A stretch of 64,000 nucleotides of DNA from Bacillota bacterium (GTDB lineage Bacteria > Bacillota > Limnochordia > Limnochordales > DUMU01). The notes under the pieces were generated by a model that was not told the DNA's origin, did no database searches, and worked only from the letters and a program-made list of their open reading frames with translations. Made by a program: the position numbers and the translations under genes. The DNA lies in contig DUMU01000039.1 in the NCBI GenBank assembly GCA_012839805.1, positions 19,402 to 83,401 of the forward strand, in the 5' to 3' direction. Shown here piece after piece: positions 8,893-17,092 of the stretch; positions within the stretch are counted from its first letter, which is position 1; each line of letters starts with the position of its first letter.

Positions 8893-9948
8893 ATGGCAGT
8901 GGCGAGTATGATTCCGGTTCAGGCGGCGGCCAAGCGGCTGGGCCACCAGTCGATGCGTTTTGAGACCGCGCCGGCGATCATCGCTTCCGCATCGGTGGTA
9001 GGCCCGCGGGAGGGACAGGGGCCGCTCGGGCGTTACTTCGAAACGGTGTTGGAAGACGAGCGCTATGGTGAACGCTGTTTCGAGCAAGCGGAAAGCCGGA
9101 TCCTCAAGGATGCGGTCAACGCGGCCCTGGGGGCGGCAGGATGGCAGGAGACCGAGCTGGACGCCCTTTTGAGCGGCGACCTGCTCAACCAGACCGTTGC
9201 CAGCAACTATGCGGTGAGAAATACCAAGATGCCGTTTCTCGGCGTGTTTGCAGCCTGTGCCACCATCGCCGAGGGCCTTTTGGTCGGGGCCTCGCTCCTC
9301 GAAGCAGGATTGGCCGCCCGGGTGGTAGCGGCCGCCTCCAGCCACCACGAGGCGGCGGAGCGGCAGTATCGCTACCCCAACGAGTTCGGTGCCCAGCGCC
9401 CTCCGACCGCCCAGTGGACGGCGACGGCGGCGGGGGCAGTGGCCCTGGTCGTCCCGGCCACGGGGTGCGAGACGGCGGGGCTCCCCCGTATCACCTACGC
9501 CACCATCGGCCGGGTGGTGGATTGCGGGCAAAAGGACCCTTACGACATGGGAACGGCAGAGGTGCCGGCGGCGTGGGACACGCTGGTGGCACACTTCCGG
9601 GAAACGGGACGTGACCCGGCCTATTACGACCTGATCGTTACGGGAGACCTGGCCCGCATCGGCAGCGAGATCTTCCGGGAAGGGATGCGCCGGCGGGGGC
9701 TAGAGGTGGGAAGCCGTCACGTGGACTGCGGCGTGCTGCTCTACCGGCCGGAGCAGGATGTTCACGCGGGAGGGAGCGGGGCGGGGTGCGCAGCGTCGGT
9801 ACTCGCGAGCTACATTCTCAAAGAAATGCGGGCCGGTCGCTTCCGGCGGGTGCTTTTCATAGGCACGGGTTCACTCCACAACCCCGTTTCCATCCAGCAA
9901 GGTGAAGCCATTCCTGCCATCGCCCATGCGGTGGCAATCGAGGCGTAG
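8893..9948 (+). CDS. spoVAD: Stage V sporulation protein AD
   Basis: SpoVAD is the soluble, thiolase-fold subunit of the SpoVA channel that binds dipicolinic acid on the outer face of the spore inner membrane. The 351-residue length is typical. Recognisable family segments include GHQSMRFETAPAIIASASVV near the N-terminus, FAACATIAEGL at about residue 118, SSHHEAAERQYRYPNEFG near 150, and a C-terminal FIGTGSLHNPVSIQQGE. A 150-bp gap separates it from spoVAC. The gap holds GC-rich sequence and a short duplicated GACGGGAGATAGCGAG just before the start, which includes the ribosome-binding site. Confidence 0.94.
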   Translation: MAVASMIPVQAAAKRLGHQSMRFETAPAIIASASVVGPREGQGPLGRYFETVLEDERYGERCFEQAESRILKDAVNAALGAAGWQETELDALLSGDLLNQTVASNYAVRNTKMPFLGVFAACATIAEGLLVGASLLEAGLAARVVAAASSHHEAAERQYRYPNEFGAQRPPTAQWTATAAGAVALVVPATGCETAGLPRITYATIGRVVDCGQKDPYDMGTAEVPAAWDTLVAHFRETGRDPAYYDLIVTGDLARIGSEIFREGMRRRGLEVGSRHVDCGVLLYRPEQDVHAGGSGAGCAASVLASYILKEMRAGRFRRVLFIGTGSLHNPVSIQQGEAIPAIAHAVAIEA

Positions 9949-9972
9949 AGGCGCAAAACGGGAGGCGGTCGC

Positions 9973-10335
9973 ATGTCGTTCGCCGGGCCGCTGGTATGGG
10001 CGTTCCTGGTGGGCGGGTTCATCTGCCTGGTCGGCCAGGTGTTGATCGATGTCTTTAAAGTCCCGCCGGCTCACACCATGGTGCTTTTCGTGGTGGCAGG
10101 CGCGGTGCTGGCCGGGCTCGGGCTGTACGAACCGCTCGTGAAGTTTGCCGGGGCGGGGGCATCGGTACCCATTTCGAATTTCGGGTACGTGCTCACCAAA
10201 GGAATCCTGGATGCACTGCAGCGGGAGGGGTGGTTCGGGCTCCTCACCGGGGTCTTCGAGGTCGCGGGAGGGGCGATAGCAGCAGCGGTGGTCTTCGGCT
10301 TCTTCGCGGCGCTCTTTTTCCGGCCCAAGGGATGA
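9973..10335 (+). CDS. spoVAE: Stage V sporulation protein AE (AEb type)
   Basis: This 120-residue integral membrane protein is the third SpoVA channel component in the usual C-D-E order. Helices are visible near residues 3-24, 33-50, 58-75 and 92-115. The segment GAGASVPISNFGY matches the family. It resembles SpoVAC in arrangement, since the two are distant homologues. GGGAGGCGG precedes the ATG. It lies 24 bp after spoVAD. Confidence 0.9.
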   Translation: MSFAGPLVWAFLVGGFICLVGQVLIDVFKVPPAHTMVLFVVAGAVLAGLGLYEPLVKFAGAGASVPISNFGYVLTKGILDALQREGWFGLLTGVFEVAGGAIAAAVVFGFFAALFFRPKG

Positions 10336-10461
10336 AAGAGGCGGGTTACCGGTGAACGGAGCAAGGATGCGGTGGAGTCTGCAGGGGGTTGCTGCATAGG
10401 CAGGGTGAACGCAAGAGAAACTAGCCGCGTACCTAACGCCTTTCAGGGGGTGCTTCGAGCC

Positions 10462-10794
10462 ATGGAATGGCTGGGTGTGATAGTTCGGTTCGTGGTTGCC
10501 GCGCTCGCGCTGATGTTAGTGGGAGCGATCGTGCCCGGATTCAGCCAGCTGAGCTTCGTGAACGCCCTGGTAGCCGCGGTGGTGATCGCAGCGTTGGGTT
10601 GGGTCATCGAAGCGATTCTGGGCCGGCGAGTCTCTCCGTACGGGCGCGGGATCGTGGGTTTCCTGGTGTCGGCGGTGGTGATCTGGGCCGCCCAGTTCGT
10701 CGTTCCCGGGTTGCAGGTGACGGTCCTCGGGGCGCTGCTGGCCGCGTTCATCATTGGAGTGATCGACCTCTTCGTACCTACGGCCATCCGGTGA
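10462..10794 (+). CDS. Small membrane protein, phage-holin-4/YvlD-like
   Basis: The 110-residue product has four hydrophobic segments separated by short loops, with the pattern VGAIVPGFSQLSFVNALVAA and a late GALLAAFIIGVIDLFVP. This matches the YvlD / phage_holin_4_2 type of small membrane proteins, whose function is poorly known. ATG 10462 has AGGGGGTG about 10 nt upstream; the open frame extends to 10372. It occupies the place between spoVAE and spoVAF where B. subtilis has spoVAEa, and its stop overlaps the spoVAF start (ATGA), so it is probably translationally coupled. A role in spore membrane or germination is an inference from position only. Confidence 0.7.
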   Translation: MEWLGVIVRFVVAALALMLVGAIVPGFSQLSFVNALVAAVVIAALGWVIEAILGRRVSPYGRGIVGFLVSAVVIWAAQFVVPGLQVTVLGALLAAFIIGVIDLFVPTAIR

Positions 10795-12536
10795 TGGGCA
10801 TGCGCAAACCGGAGCAGCCGCCGGCTGACGGCCGGGGGGCGTCGGCCGGGCGGGGAGGTCGCCCGGCCGACGCCGGCGCTGCGGGCCTGCAGCCGGCCGG
10901 GCCAGAGACGAGCCGGCAGAGGGCCGGTGAGGAGCAGGCGGCGCCGGGCAGAAGCACCCGAAAGGGGGCCGGCGGAGCGGGGGGGGCCGGCGAAGGCGGC
11001 GCCGCCGGTGGAGGCGGCCCAGCGGGCGCCGCCGGTGAAGGCAGCGAAGGCGGCGGATCGGCGGAGAGAGTGAGGCATCCGCTCGCGCCGAACCTGGGGA
11101 AGAACCTGCAGGTGTTGAGGCGCCGGCTCGGGTTTGGCATCTCGTTCGATATCTCCATTCAGGAGATCGTGGTGGGCGGGCGGCCGGCGGCGGTCCTGGC
11201 GGTCGACGGTCTGGTCAGCGGGGCCTTGGTCCAGCGTTTGATGCAGCATCTGATCAGCGTGCCCGGCAATACCCTCGCCGACGTTCGGGAGAACGCTGCC
11301 GAACACCTGCGCCGGACCGTGATCGGCTACTATGACGTAGAAGTGGTCGAGACCCTGGATGAGGTGGTGGACCAGGTACTCGCCGGACTCGTCTGCGTCC
11401 TGGTCGACGGCGACACCCATGCTCTGATCGTTGACATGCGATCCTATCCCGCCCGTGCCGTGGAGGAACCCGATTTGGAGCGGGTGACGCGGGGGGCACG
11501 GGACGGGTTCATCGAAACTCTCCTCTACAACTCTGCGCTCATCCGCCGTCGCATTCGGGATCCCCGGCTTCGAATGGAGGCGCTCACGGCGGGGCGCCGC
11601 TCGAAAACCAACATCGTCCTTTGCTATCTGGACGGGGTGACCCCGCGTTATCTCCCGGCGCGGTTGAAGAAGCGAATCGAGGAGGTCGATACTGACGGCC
11701 TGCCAATGGGCACCAAGAGCCTGGAAGAGTACATAACCGGGATACGGTTCAACCCGCTACCCATCGTCCGTTACACCGAACGTCCCGATGTGGTGGCCGC
11801 CCACCTGCTCGAAGGGTACGTGGCCATCCTGGTCGATACCACCCCCCAGGCGATGATCCTGCCGGCAACCGCATGGAGCTTCATGCAGCACGCCGAAGAG
11901 TACTTCCAGAATCCGACCGTCGGCACTTACCTGCGATGGATCCGAGCCCTGGGCTTTTTCGCGAGCTTCCTGCTGGTGCCCCTCTGGTTGGGACTGGTGG
12001 TTTCCGGGCCGCCGCCCGCCCTATCCTGGGTCGGCCCGAAAGGCCCGGCCGGGGTAGTTCCTCTTCTCTGGCAATTCCTCGTTCTGGAGGTCGGTATCGA
12101 CGTCACCCGGCAGGCGTTCGTGCATACCCCCACACCCCTGGCCTCCTCCCTCGGCATCATCGCCGCCGTCTTACTCGGCGAGTTCGCCGTGAAGGTCGGG
12201 CTGTTCACGAACGAAGTGGTTCTCTATTCGGCCCTGGCCGCGATCGGCTTTTTTGCCATCCCGAACCTGGAGTTCGCTCTGGCGGTGAGGCTGTTGCGCT
12301 ATCTGACGATCATCCCCGCGGGGCTGTGGGGAATCCCCGGCGTGCTCTCGGGCTTGTTCCTGATCTTCCTGATCTTCCTCTTCACTCGTTCGTTCGGCAT
12401 CCCCTACCTCTGGCCTCTCCTGCCCCCCAACGTGGAGGCTTTGGTACGGGTCTTCCTGCGTTCACCGATCCCCACGGTCAGGACACGTACCTTGCCCGGA
12501 GTCGAGGATCGGTACACCAAGCCACCCACCGGCTGA
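10794..12536 (+). CDS. spoVAF: SpoVAF, GerA-family spore germination protein
   Basis: The protein belongs to the GerA/SpoVAF family (germinant receptor A-subunit type). The large hydrophilic domain begins near residue 93 (RHPLAPNLGKNLQVL) and includes the family pattern EEVDTDGLPMGTKSLEEYI. Membrane helices occupy roughly residues 380-540, including AIGFFAIPNLEFALAVRLLRY. SpoVAF is thought to modulate germination with the SpoVA channel. The lysA gene downstream repeats the B. subtilis spoVAF-lysA order. The first 92 residues are a Gly/Ala/Arg/Pro low-complexity stretch with no homology I know. The true start may instead be GTG 11070, which would fit the family N-terminus. ATG 10794 overlaps the previous stop. 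Confidence 0.88.
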   Translation: MGMRKPEQPPADGRGASAGRGGRPADAGAAGLQPAGPETSRQRAGEEQAAPGRSTRKGAGGAGGAGEGGAAGGGGPAGAAGEGSEGGGSAERVRHPLAPNLGKNLQVLRRRLGFGISFDISIQEIVVGGRPAAVLAVDGLVSGALVQRLMQHLISVPGNTLADVRENAAEHLRRTVIGYYDVEVVETLDEVVDQVLAGLVCVLVDGDTHALIVDMRSYPARAVEEPDLERVTRGARDGFIETLLYNSALIRRRIRDPRLRMEALTAGRRSKTNIVLCYLDGVTPRYLPARLKKRIEEVDTDGLPMGTKSLEEYITGIRFNPLPIVRYTERPDVVAAHLLEGYVAILVDTTPQAMILPATAWSFMQHAEEYFQNPTVGTYLRWIRALGFFASFLLVPLWLGLVVSGPPPALSWVGPKGPAGVVPLLWQFLVLEVGIDVTRQAFVHTPTPLASSLGIIAAVLLGEFAVKVGLFTNEVVLYSALAAIGFFAIPNLEFALAVRLLRYLTIIPAGLWGIPGVLSGLFLIFLIFLFTRSFGIPYLWPLLPPNVEALVRVFLRSPIPTVRTRTLPGVEDRYTKPPTG

Positions 12537-12729
12537 AACCCGGTGCCGGCGCAGGCCCGGGTTGGCGCCGGCTCAGGCGGCACTCCCCGGGATTGACGCT
12601 CCCTCTGCCCTGGCGTACCATGAGGCCATGGCTTGCCGGCGGCCGGAGAATAGTGCCCGGAGCGCCGAGCGCGCCGAACGCACCGGGTGTGCCGAACGCG
12701 AAAGCACTAGGAGAGGAGTCATTAATTAC

Positions 12730-14292
12730 GTGGCCGGATTCCGCCTTGACGATCTGCCCGGTACGTGCCGGGTAAATGAACGGGGCGAACTCACCATCGG
12801 CGGAGTCGGGGCTTCCGAGCTGGTCCGCCGTTTCGGTACGCCCCTTTACGTTTTCGACGAAGCCCATTTTCGTTCTCGTTGCCGGGAGTTTCAAGCCGCC
12901 CTCGTCCGTTACTATCCGGCAAGCCGCCTGCTTTATGCGGGCAAAGCCTTTCTTACCACCGGGCTTTGCCGCATCTTGAGGCAGGAAGGCCTGGGCCTGG
13001 ATGCCGTCTCGGGTGGTGAACTCCATACCGCCTTCGCCGCCGGCTTTCCGGCTGCGGAAATCGTCTTCCACGGTAACAACAAGACCCCGGATGAGGTCGG
13101 TCTGGCGTTACGGCGCGGGGTAGGGCGTTTCGTCGTGGACAGCATGGACGAGCTCCACCTGCTGGAAGAGATGGCCTCCAGCCTCGACCGGAAAGCCAGG
13201 ATCCTCCTGCGCTTGACGCCGGGTATCGAAGCGCATACCCACTCTTACATCCAGACCGGCCAGATCGATTCCAAGTTCGGATTTCCGATGGTGAACGGCC
13301 AGGCGAAGCAGGCAGTTCAAGCGGTTAAGCGGCTGCCCCATCTCGAGCTGGTTGGGGTTCATGCTCACATTGGTTCCCAAATCCTGGAAACAGAACCCTT
13401 CCGCCTGCTTTCGCGAATCATGGTCGAGTTCATGGATCAGGTTCGCCGGGAGACCGGTTGGGTGCTGAATGAGCTCGACCTGGGGGGCGGTTTCGGCATT
13501 CGGTACACCGCGGCGGACGACCCGCCCGCGGTGGGAGAAGTGATCAAGGCCATCGCCGGGACGCTGCGAGAGGAGTGCGCGGCCCGGGGACTACCTTTGC
13601 CGGCGCTCATGCTCGAGCCCGGCCGGGCGCTGGTGGGCGAGGCGGGGGTCACGCTCTATACGGTCGGGTCACGGAAGGAGATTCCGGGGGTTCGTACCTA
13701 CGTCTCCGTGGACGGGGGCATGGCGGACAACCCGAGGGTTGCGCTCTACCAGGCAGAGTACGCTTGTGTTCTGGCCAATCGTATGCTCGAGCCGGTGGAG
13801 GAGACGGTCACGGTAGCCGGGCGCTACTGCGAGTCGGGCGACATTCTGGTCCACGAGGCGATGCTCCCGCGGGCGCGCCGGGGAGACATCCTGGCCGTCT
13901 TCTCGACCGGTGCCTACCATTATTCGATGGCCAGCAACTACAACCGGGTGCCGCGGCCGGCCGTGGTTACGGTCTACGGCGGGCGGGCCGAAGTCCTGGT
14001 AGAACGGGAGAGCTATGACGACCTGATCCGGCTCGACCGCATCCCCGCTCGCCTGGCCGAGGACGGTTGGGCGGTGGCAGCGGTGGCGGTGGAAACGGTG
14101 CCGGCGGCCGGGAAGACGGTGATGGCGGCCGCGGCGGCGCAGCAAGCCGCGGCGGCGCAGCAAGCCGGGGCGGCGGAGGAGGCCGCAGCGGCCAACCGGC
14201 CGGTGCACCCGCAGCCGGCAGCGCAGCGAAAGCAGGCAGCCGCGGGGGCAGGCAAGATGCCGGCGCCGGCTGCCACGGCGGAGCAGGGGTAA
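12730..14292 (+). CDS. lysA: Diaminopimelate decarboxylase
   Basis: LysA decarboxylates meso-diaminopimelate to L-lysine, the last step of lysine synthesis. It is a PLP fold-III enzyme. The PLP lysine lies in LLYAGKAFLT (about residue 64), followed by DAVSGGEL, HAHIGSQI, the phosphate-binding DLGGGFGIRY, EPGRALVGEAG, and CESGDIL with the active-site Cys contributed in trans. The final conserved tyrosine segment is YHYSMASNYN. GTG 12730 is preceded by AGGAGAGGAG about 10 nt upstream; an ATT at 12721 is closer to it. The enzyme proper ends near residue 445. A tail of about 75 residues rich in Ala, Gln and Pro follows and is not part of the usual enzyme. It follows spoVAF, a conserved neighbourhood. 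Confidence 0.93.
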   Translation: MAGFRLDDLPGTCRVNERGELTIGGVGASELVRRFGTPLYVFDEAHFRSRCREFQAALVRYYPASRLLYAGKAFLTTGLCRILRQEGLGLDAVSGGELHTAFAAGFPAAEIVFHGNNKTPDEVGLALRRGVGRFVVDSMDELHLLEEMASSLDRKARILLRLTPGIEAHTHSYIQTGQIDSKFGFPMVNGQAKQAVQAVKRLPHLELVGVHAHIGSQILETEPFRLLSRIMVEFMDQVRRETGWVLNELDLGGGFGIRYTAADDPPAVGEVIKAIAGTLREECAARGLPLPALMLEPGRALVGEAGVTLYTVGSRKEIPGVRTYVSVDGGMADNPRVALYQAEYACVLANRMLEPVEETVTVAGRYCESGDILVHEAMLPRARRGDILAVFSTGAYHYSMASNYNRVPRPAVVTVYGGRAEVLVERESYDDLIRLDRIPARLAEDGWAVAAVAVETVPAAGKTVMAAAAAQQAAAAQQAGAAEEAAAANRPVHPQPAAQRKQAAAGAGKMPAPAATAEQG

Positions 14293-14323
14293 CGTGCCGC
14301 GAGTACCACGGCTCGGGCCGTAG

Positions 14324-15199
14324 ATGGTAAACCGCAGCGCTATGGTAAGCCACGAAGCGCTAGGCGAAAGGATCCTTTCGCTCATCGGCTGGCCGGGCAC
14401 CTTTGGCCAACTGCGAGAGCGGGTGCGCCACCGGCAGTTCAGCCTGTCCGGAGTGAGCTTGCTCGCGCTGGTGCGCCAGTGCCGGGAGCGGTGGGAGGGG
14501 CGGCAGCCAAATGAGCCCGACGCGATGGATGAGATAGTGTTCCTGGCGGCGTTACTGCAACTGAAGGTATGGAGCCTCCTTCCGCGGGACGATGGGGAGA
14601 GTGCCGGCGTAACGCAGCCGGCAGCGGGTGGCCGGCTCGAGGCGGGGGACGACCAGTTTGACGAGATGGGTGAGGGTGGTAGCGAACCGGAGAGTGGCGA
14701 TGGTTTCGATCCGGCAGCCTGGCGCCGCTGGGTGGAAGAAGCCCGGGTAATTCAGGCCGCAGCGGCCGAGCTTGCCGCCCGCTGGGAGGCAGCCCGCGCC
14801 GTGGCTTGCCGCGGCGGGGTGGAAAGGGCGCCCGAGCGCCCCCGCCGGGAGTTCCTTACCCCGGTGGGCCGGCTGAACGTGCTCGAATTGGCCGCGACCT
14901 GGCGTCGCCTCGCCGAACGGTTGGTGTTGCCCAGAGCCCCTTCCTTCCGGCAGGAGCGCAGCTGGCGATGGTGGATACCCCAGCTCTTGCGCTGGCTCAA
15001 GCAAAAACGACAGGCCACCCTCGATGAGTGGGTTCGGCGACTGGGGCGGTCCGAGCAGGTCGCGGTCTTCCTGGCCTTTCTCGAACTGGTGCGCCGGGGA
15101 CGGGTGGTTGGCGTTCAGGAGTCGCCGGTGCAGCCGATCCAGCTGGTGTGGTTGGGCAAGGAAGGGGATCGGCACGCAAGCGACGGGAAAGGGGCGTGA
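14324..15199 (+). CDS. scpA: Segregation and condensation protein A (ScpA)
   Basis: ScpA is the kleisin of the bacterial SMC condensin that compacts and segregates chromosomes. The 291-residue protein is divergent but has the expected all-helical layout. An N-terminal domain ends in a DEIVFLAALLQLKVWSLLP helix, close to the ScpA pattern of long Leu-rich helix. A variable acidic linker follows, and then a C-terminal winged-helix-like part with VAVFLAFLELVRRGRV, which is diagnostic for the family. Its neighbour scpB starts 11 bp downstream. The start is uncertain: ATG 14324 and ATG 14342 both lack a strong ribosome-binding site. Confidence 0.8.
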   Translation: MVNRSAMVSHEALGERILSLIGWPGTFGQLRERVRHRQFSLSGVSLLALVRQCRERWEGRQPNEPDAMDEIVFLAALLQLKVWSLLPRDDGESAGVTQPAAGGRLEAGDDQFDEMGEGGSEPESGDGFDPAAWRRWVEEARVIQAAAAELAARWEAARAVACRGGVERAPERPRREFLTPVGRLNVLELAATWRRLAERLVLPRAPSFRQERSWRWWIPQLLRWLKQKRQATLDEWVRRLGRSEQVAVFLAFLELVRRGRVVGVQESPVQPIQLVWLGKEGDRHASDGKGA

Positions 15200-15209
15200 G
15201 CGGGTCGCT

Positions 15210-15794
15210 ATGACCGCCGAAAAGAATGGGCCGGGGAACGACGTGGCCGGGACCGCGCCAGAGCCTCTCCCGCTTTATTCGGTGGACTGGGGGGCCCTGG
15301 AAGCGTTGCTCTTTGCCACCGATGAACCTCTGTCCCTGGAGAGGCTGGCTTTTCTTTTGAACGTACCGGCAGAAACAGTGGAACGGGAACTCAAACGGTG
15401 GTGGGCAGACCGGGCTTCGCGACCCCACGGAATAGAGCTTCAGGAGGTTGCCGGAGGATTCCGGTTGGTTACCGCGCCGGCGTACCGGCACCTGGTCGAG
15501 AAGGTACACGTTGTGCCGGATCGCAGGGGCTTGAGCCGCGCGGCCCTCGAGACGCTGGCCGTAATTGCCTACCGCCAGCCCATCAGCCGGCCGGAGATCG
15601 ACCAGCTTCGCGGCGTTAGGTCCGATAGTGCACTCCAATCCCTGCTGGAACGGGGCCTGATCGAAGAGGCCGGCCGGGCGGATACCGTGGGCCGGCCGGT
15701 GCTCTACCGGACTACCCGGCGCTTTCTGCTCGAGTTCGGCCTGCGGAGCCTGGCTGACTTACCAGCGGTGACGGTAAACGAAGACGGGGCTTAA
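15210..15794 (+). CDS. scpB: Segregation and condensation protein B (ScpB)
   Basis: ScpB binds ScpA as a dimer and completes the SMC-ScpAB condensin. The 194-residue protein carries the two winged-helix domains. The first begins at ALEALLFATDEPLSLERLA. The second contains the highly conserved RAALETLAVIAYRQPISRPEI and a closing GRPVLYRTTRRFLLEFGL. The start at ATG 15210 follows the scpA stop by 11 bp and fits the family. The reading frame itself is open further upstream inside scpA (to 15024), but that part is a shadow. Confidence 0.94.
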   Translation: MTAEKNGPGNDVAGTAPEPLPLYSVDWGALEALLFATDEPLSLERLAFLLNVPAETVERELKRWWADRASRPHGIELQEVAGGFRLVTAPAYRHLVEKVHVVPDRRGLSRAALETLAVIAYRQPISRPEIDQLRGVRSDSALQSLLERGLIEEAGRADTVGRPVLYRTTRRFLLEFGLRSLADLPAVTVNEDGA

Positions 15795-15952
15795 TGACTC
15801 AGCACCTGCCGCCTGCCGGCGGCCGGCCGCCGGCTACCGGCCGCTGCTTGCCGGAGGCCGTCCACCGGAGGCCGCATGCTGCTTGACGTTCCACGGGTTG
15901 CAAGGTCCAGCCCGGGATAACCCTTATAGCACCACGCCGGTGACCGGGGCGG

Positions 15953-16813
15953 TCAGTCGAGCGGAGAGAGGGGGCCGCCCGGCATGACGCCATAGCCGGC
16001 GGGTGCCGTTCCCGCCGCGAAGGGTCCGTCGACGGTCGCACTTGCATCGGCGCCCATGTTGGCAGTTCCTACCGCCGCAGCGGCCGGGTTGACGGCGGTG
16101 CCGATCGGCCCGGGCGACCCGGGTGCGGGAGCCGCGGGGGACGGAGAGGTGGCGAGGCGCCGGGTGGTGAGCATTTCCATGAGGCGGGGGATGAGATCGA
16201 TTAGCCGGTCGTATATCGCGTGGCGATCGTGCACCGAGACGAGCCGGACTTCGTCGTGCTGCACTACCAGAAAACCCACCGGCGAAAGGCTGATCCCTGC
16301 TCCGCTGCCGCCGGCAAAGGGGAATCCTTGACTCCGGGTCTGACCATACCCCGCACCTGGATTGGGCGGCTGCCGCTGCTGACCCCATGACTGGCCCCCT
16401 TGCGTCGCCTCGGGGGCCTGGTAGGGGTCGTAATCGTCCTGCATTTGCTCAAAGTCCTGAGCGTCGGGGTACCCTTGCTCCTCCAGAGCGGCAGCATACC
16501 CCTGGTCTTCCTGCCAGTCCTGAGCTTGAGCGGCGGGATCGGGCGTCGCCTCTCGTCGCCCCTGTTCCTTCCCGTAGCGTTCCTGCTGGTCCTTGAGTTG
16601 AATCCGGTCAACACCTTGATATAGGTTCGATCCTTCCCCCGGGTACTCACGGCCACCGGCGGCGAAACCGAAGGAGACCCGGGAGATAGGCAGGATCACC
16701 GTGCCGTTCGGGGTCTGCACCGCCTCGCCCAGAATCGTGTTTACGTCAACCATGCTTTTGATGCTCTGCATGGCCGTGGCCAACAGGCTTTCGATCGGGT
16801 GGACTTCCGCCAT
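15953..16813 (-). CDS. gerW: GerW family sporulation protein (YtfJ)
   Basis: GerW/YtfJ is a sporulation protein of the forespore membrane region needed for normal germination of spores. The N-terminal part HPIESLLATAMQSIKSMVDV and GEAVQTPNGTVILPISRVSFGFAAGG is diagnostic. So is the late AGISLSPVGFLVV. About 90 residues between them (roughly 75-165) form a Gln/Tyr/Asp/Pro-rich linker far longer than usual. ATG 16813 has AGGAGGAGA at good spacing, so it is preferred over the upstream in-frame ATG at 16846. A C-terminal tail rich in Ala, Gly and Pro follows. It is transcribed against scpAB. In many Firmicutes gerW follows the DUF2953 gene directly; here an SBP gene lies between them. Confidence 0.92.
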   Translation of the reverse strand: MAEVHPIESLLATAMQSIKSMVDVNTILGEAVQTPNGTVILPISRVSFGFAAGGREYPGEGSNLYQGVDRIQLKDQQERYGKEQGRREATPDPAAQAQDWQEDQGYAAALEEQGYPDAQDFEQMQDDYDPYQAPEATQGGQSWGQQRQPPNPGAGYGQTRSQGFPFAGGSGAGISLSPVGFLVVQHDEVRLVSVHDRHAIYDRLIDLIPRLMEMLTTRRLATSPSPAAPAPGSPGPIGTAVNPAAAAVGTANMGADASATVDGPFAAGTAPAGYGVMPGGPLSPLD

Positions 16814-17092
16814 GGGATTCTCTCCTCCTGCTCCTGGGCCCTCCACCTACCGGGATTGCCTCGCCGAAGGCGCGGGCTGCACGCGATCACCGGCACTGCT
16901 TGTGCACGGGCTAATCACATATAACCTGACCATGCCCCGATGCCTCTATGCAGAGCCGGTAGAGACAGGAGTCCAGCAGGGTCGGGCCCGGTGGCGGTGG
17001 ACCTCGACCCCCGGGGAGGATAGGAAGGATACATCATTTGGGTGATGAAGGAAGGTCAGAAGGCTAAGACCTAAGAAAGGAGCGTGGGGCAG

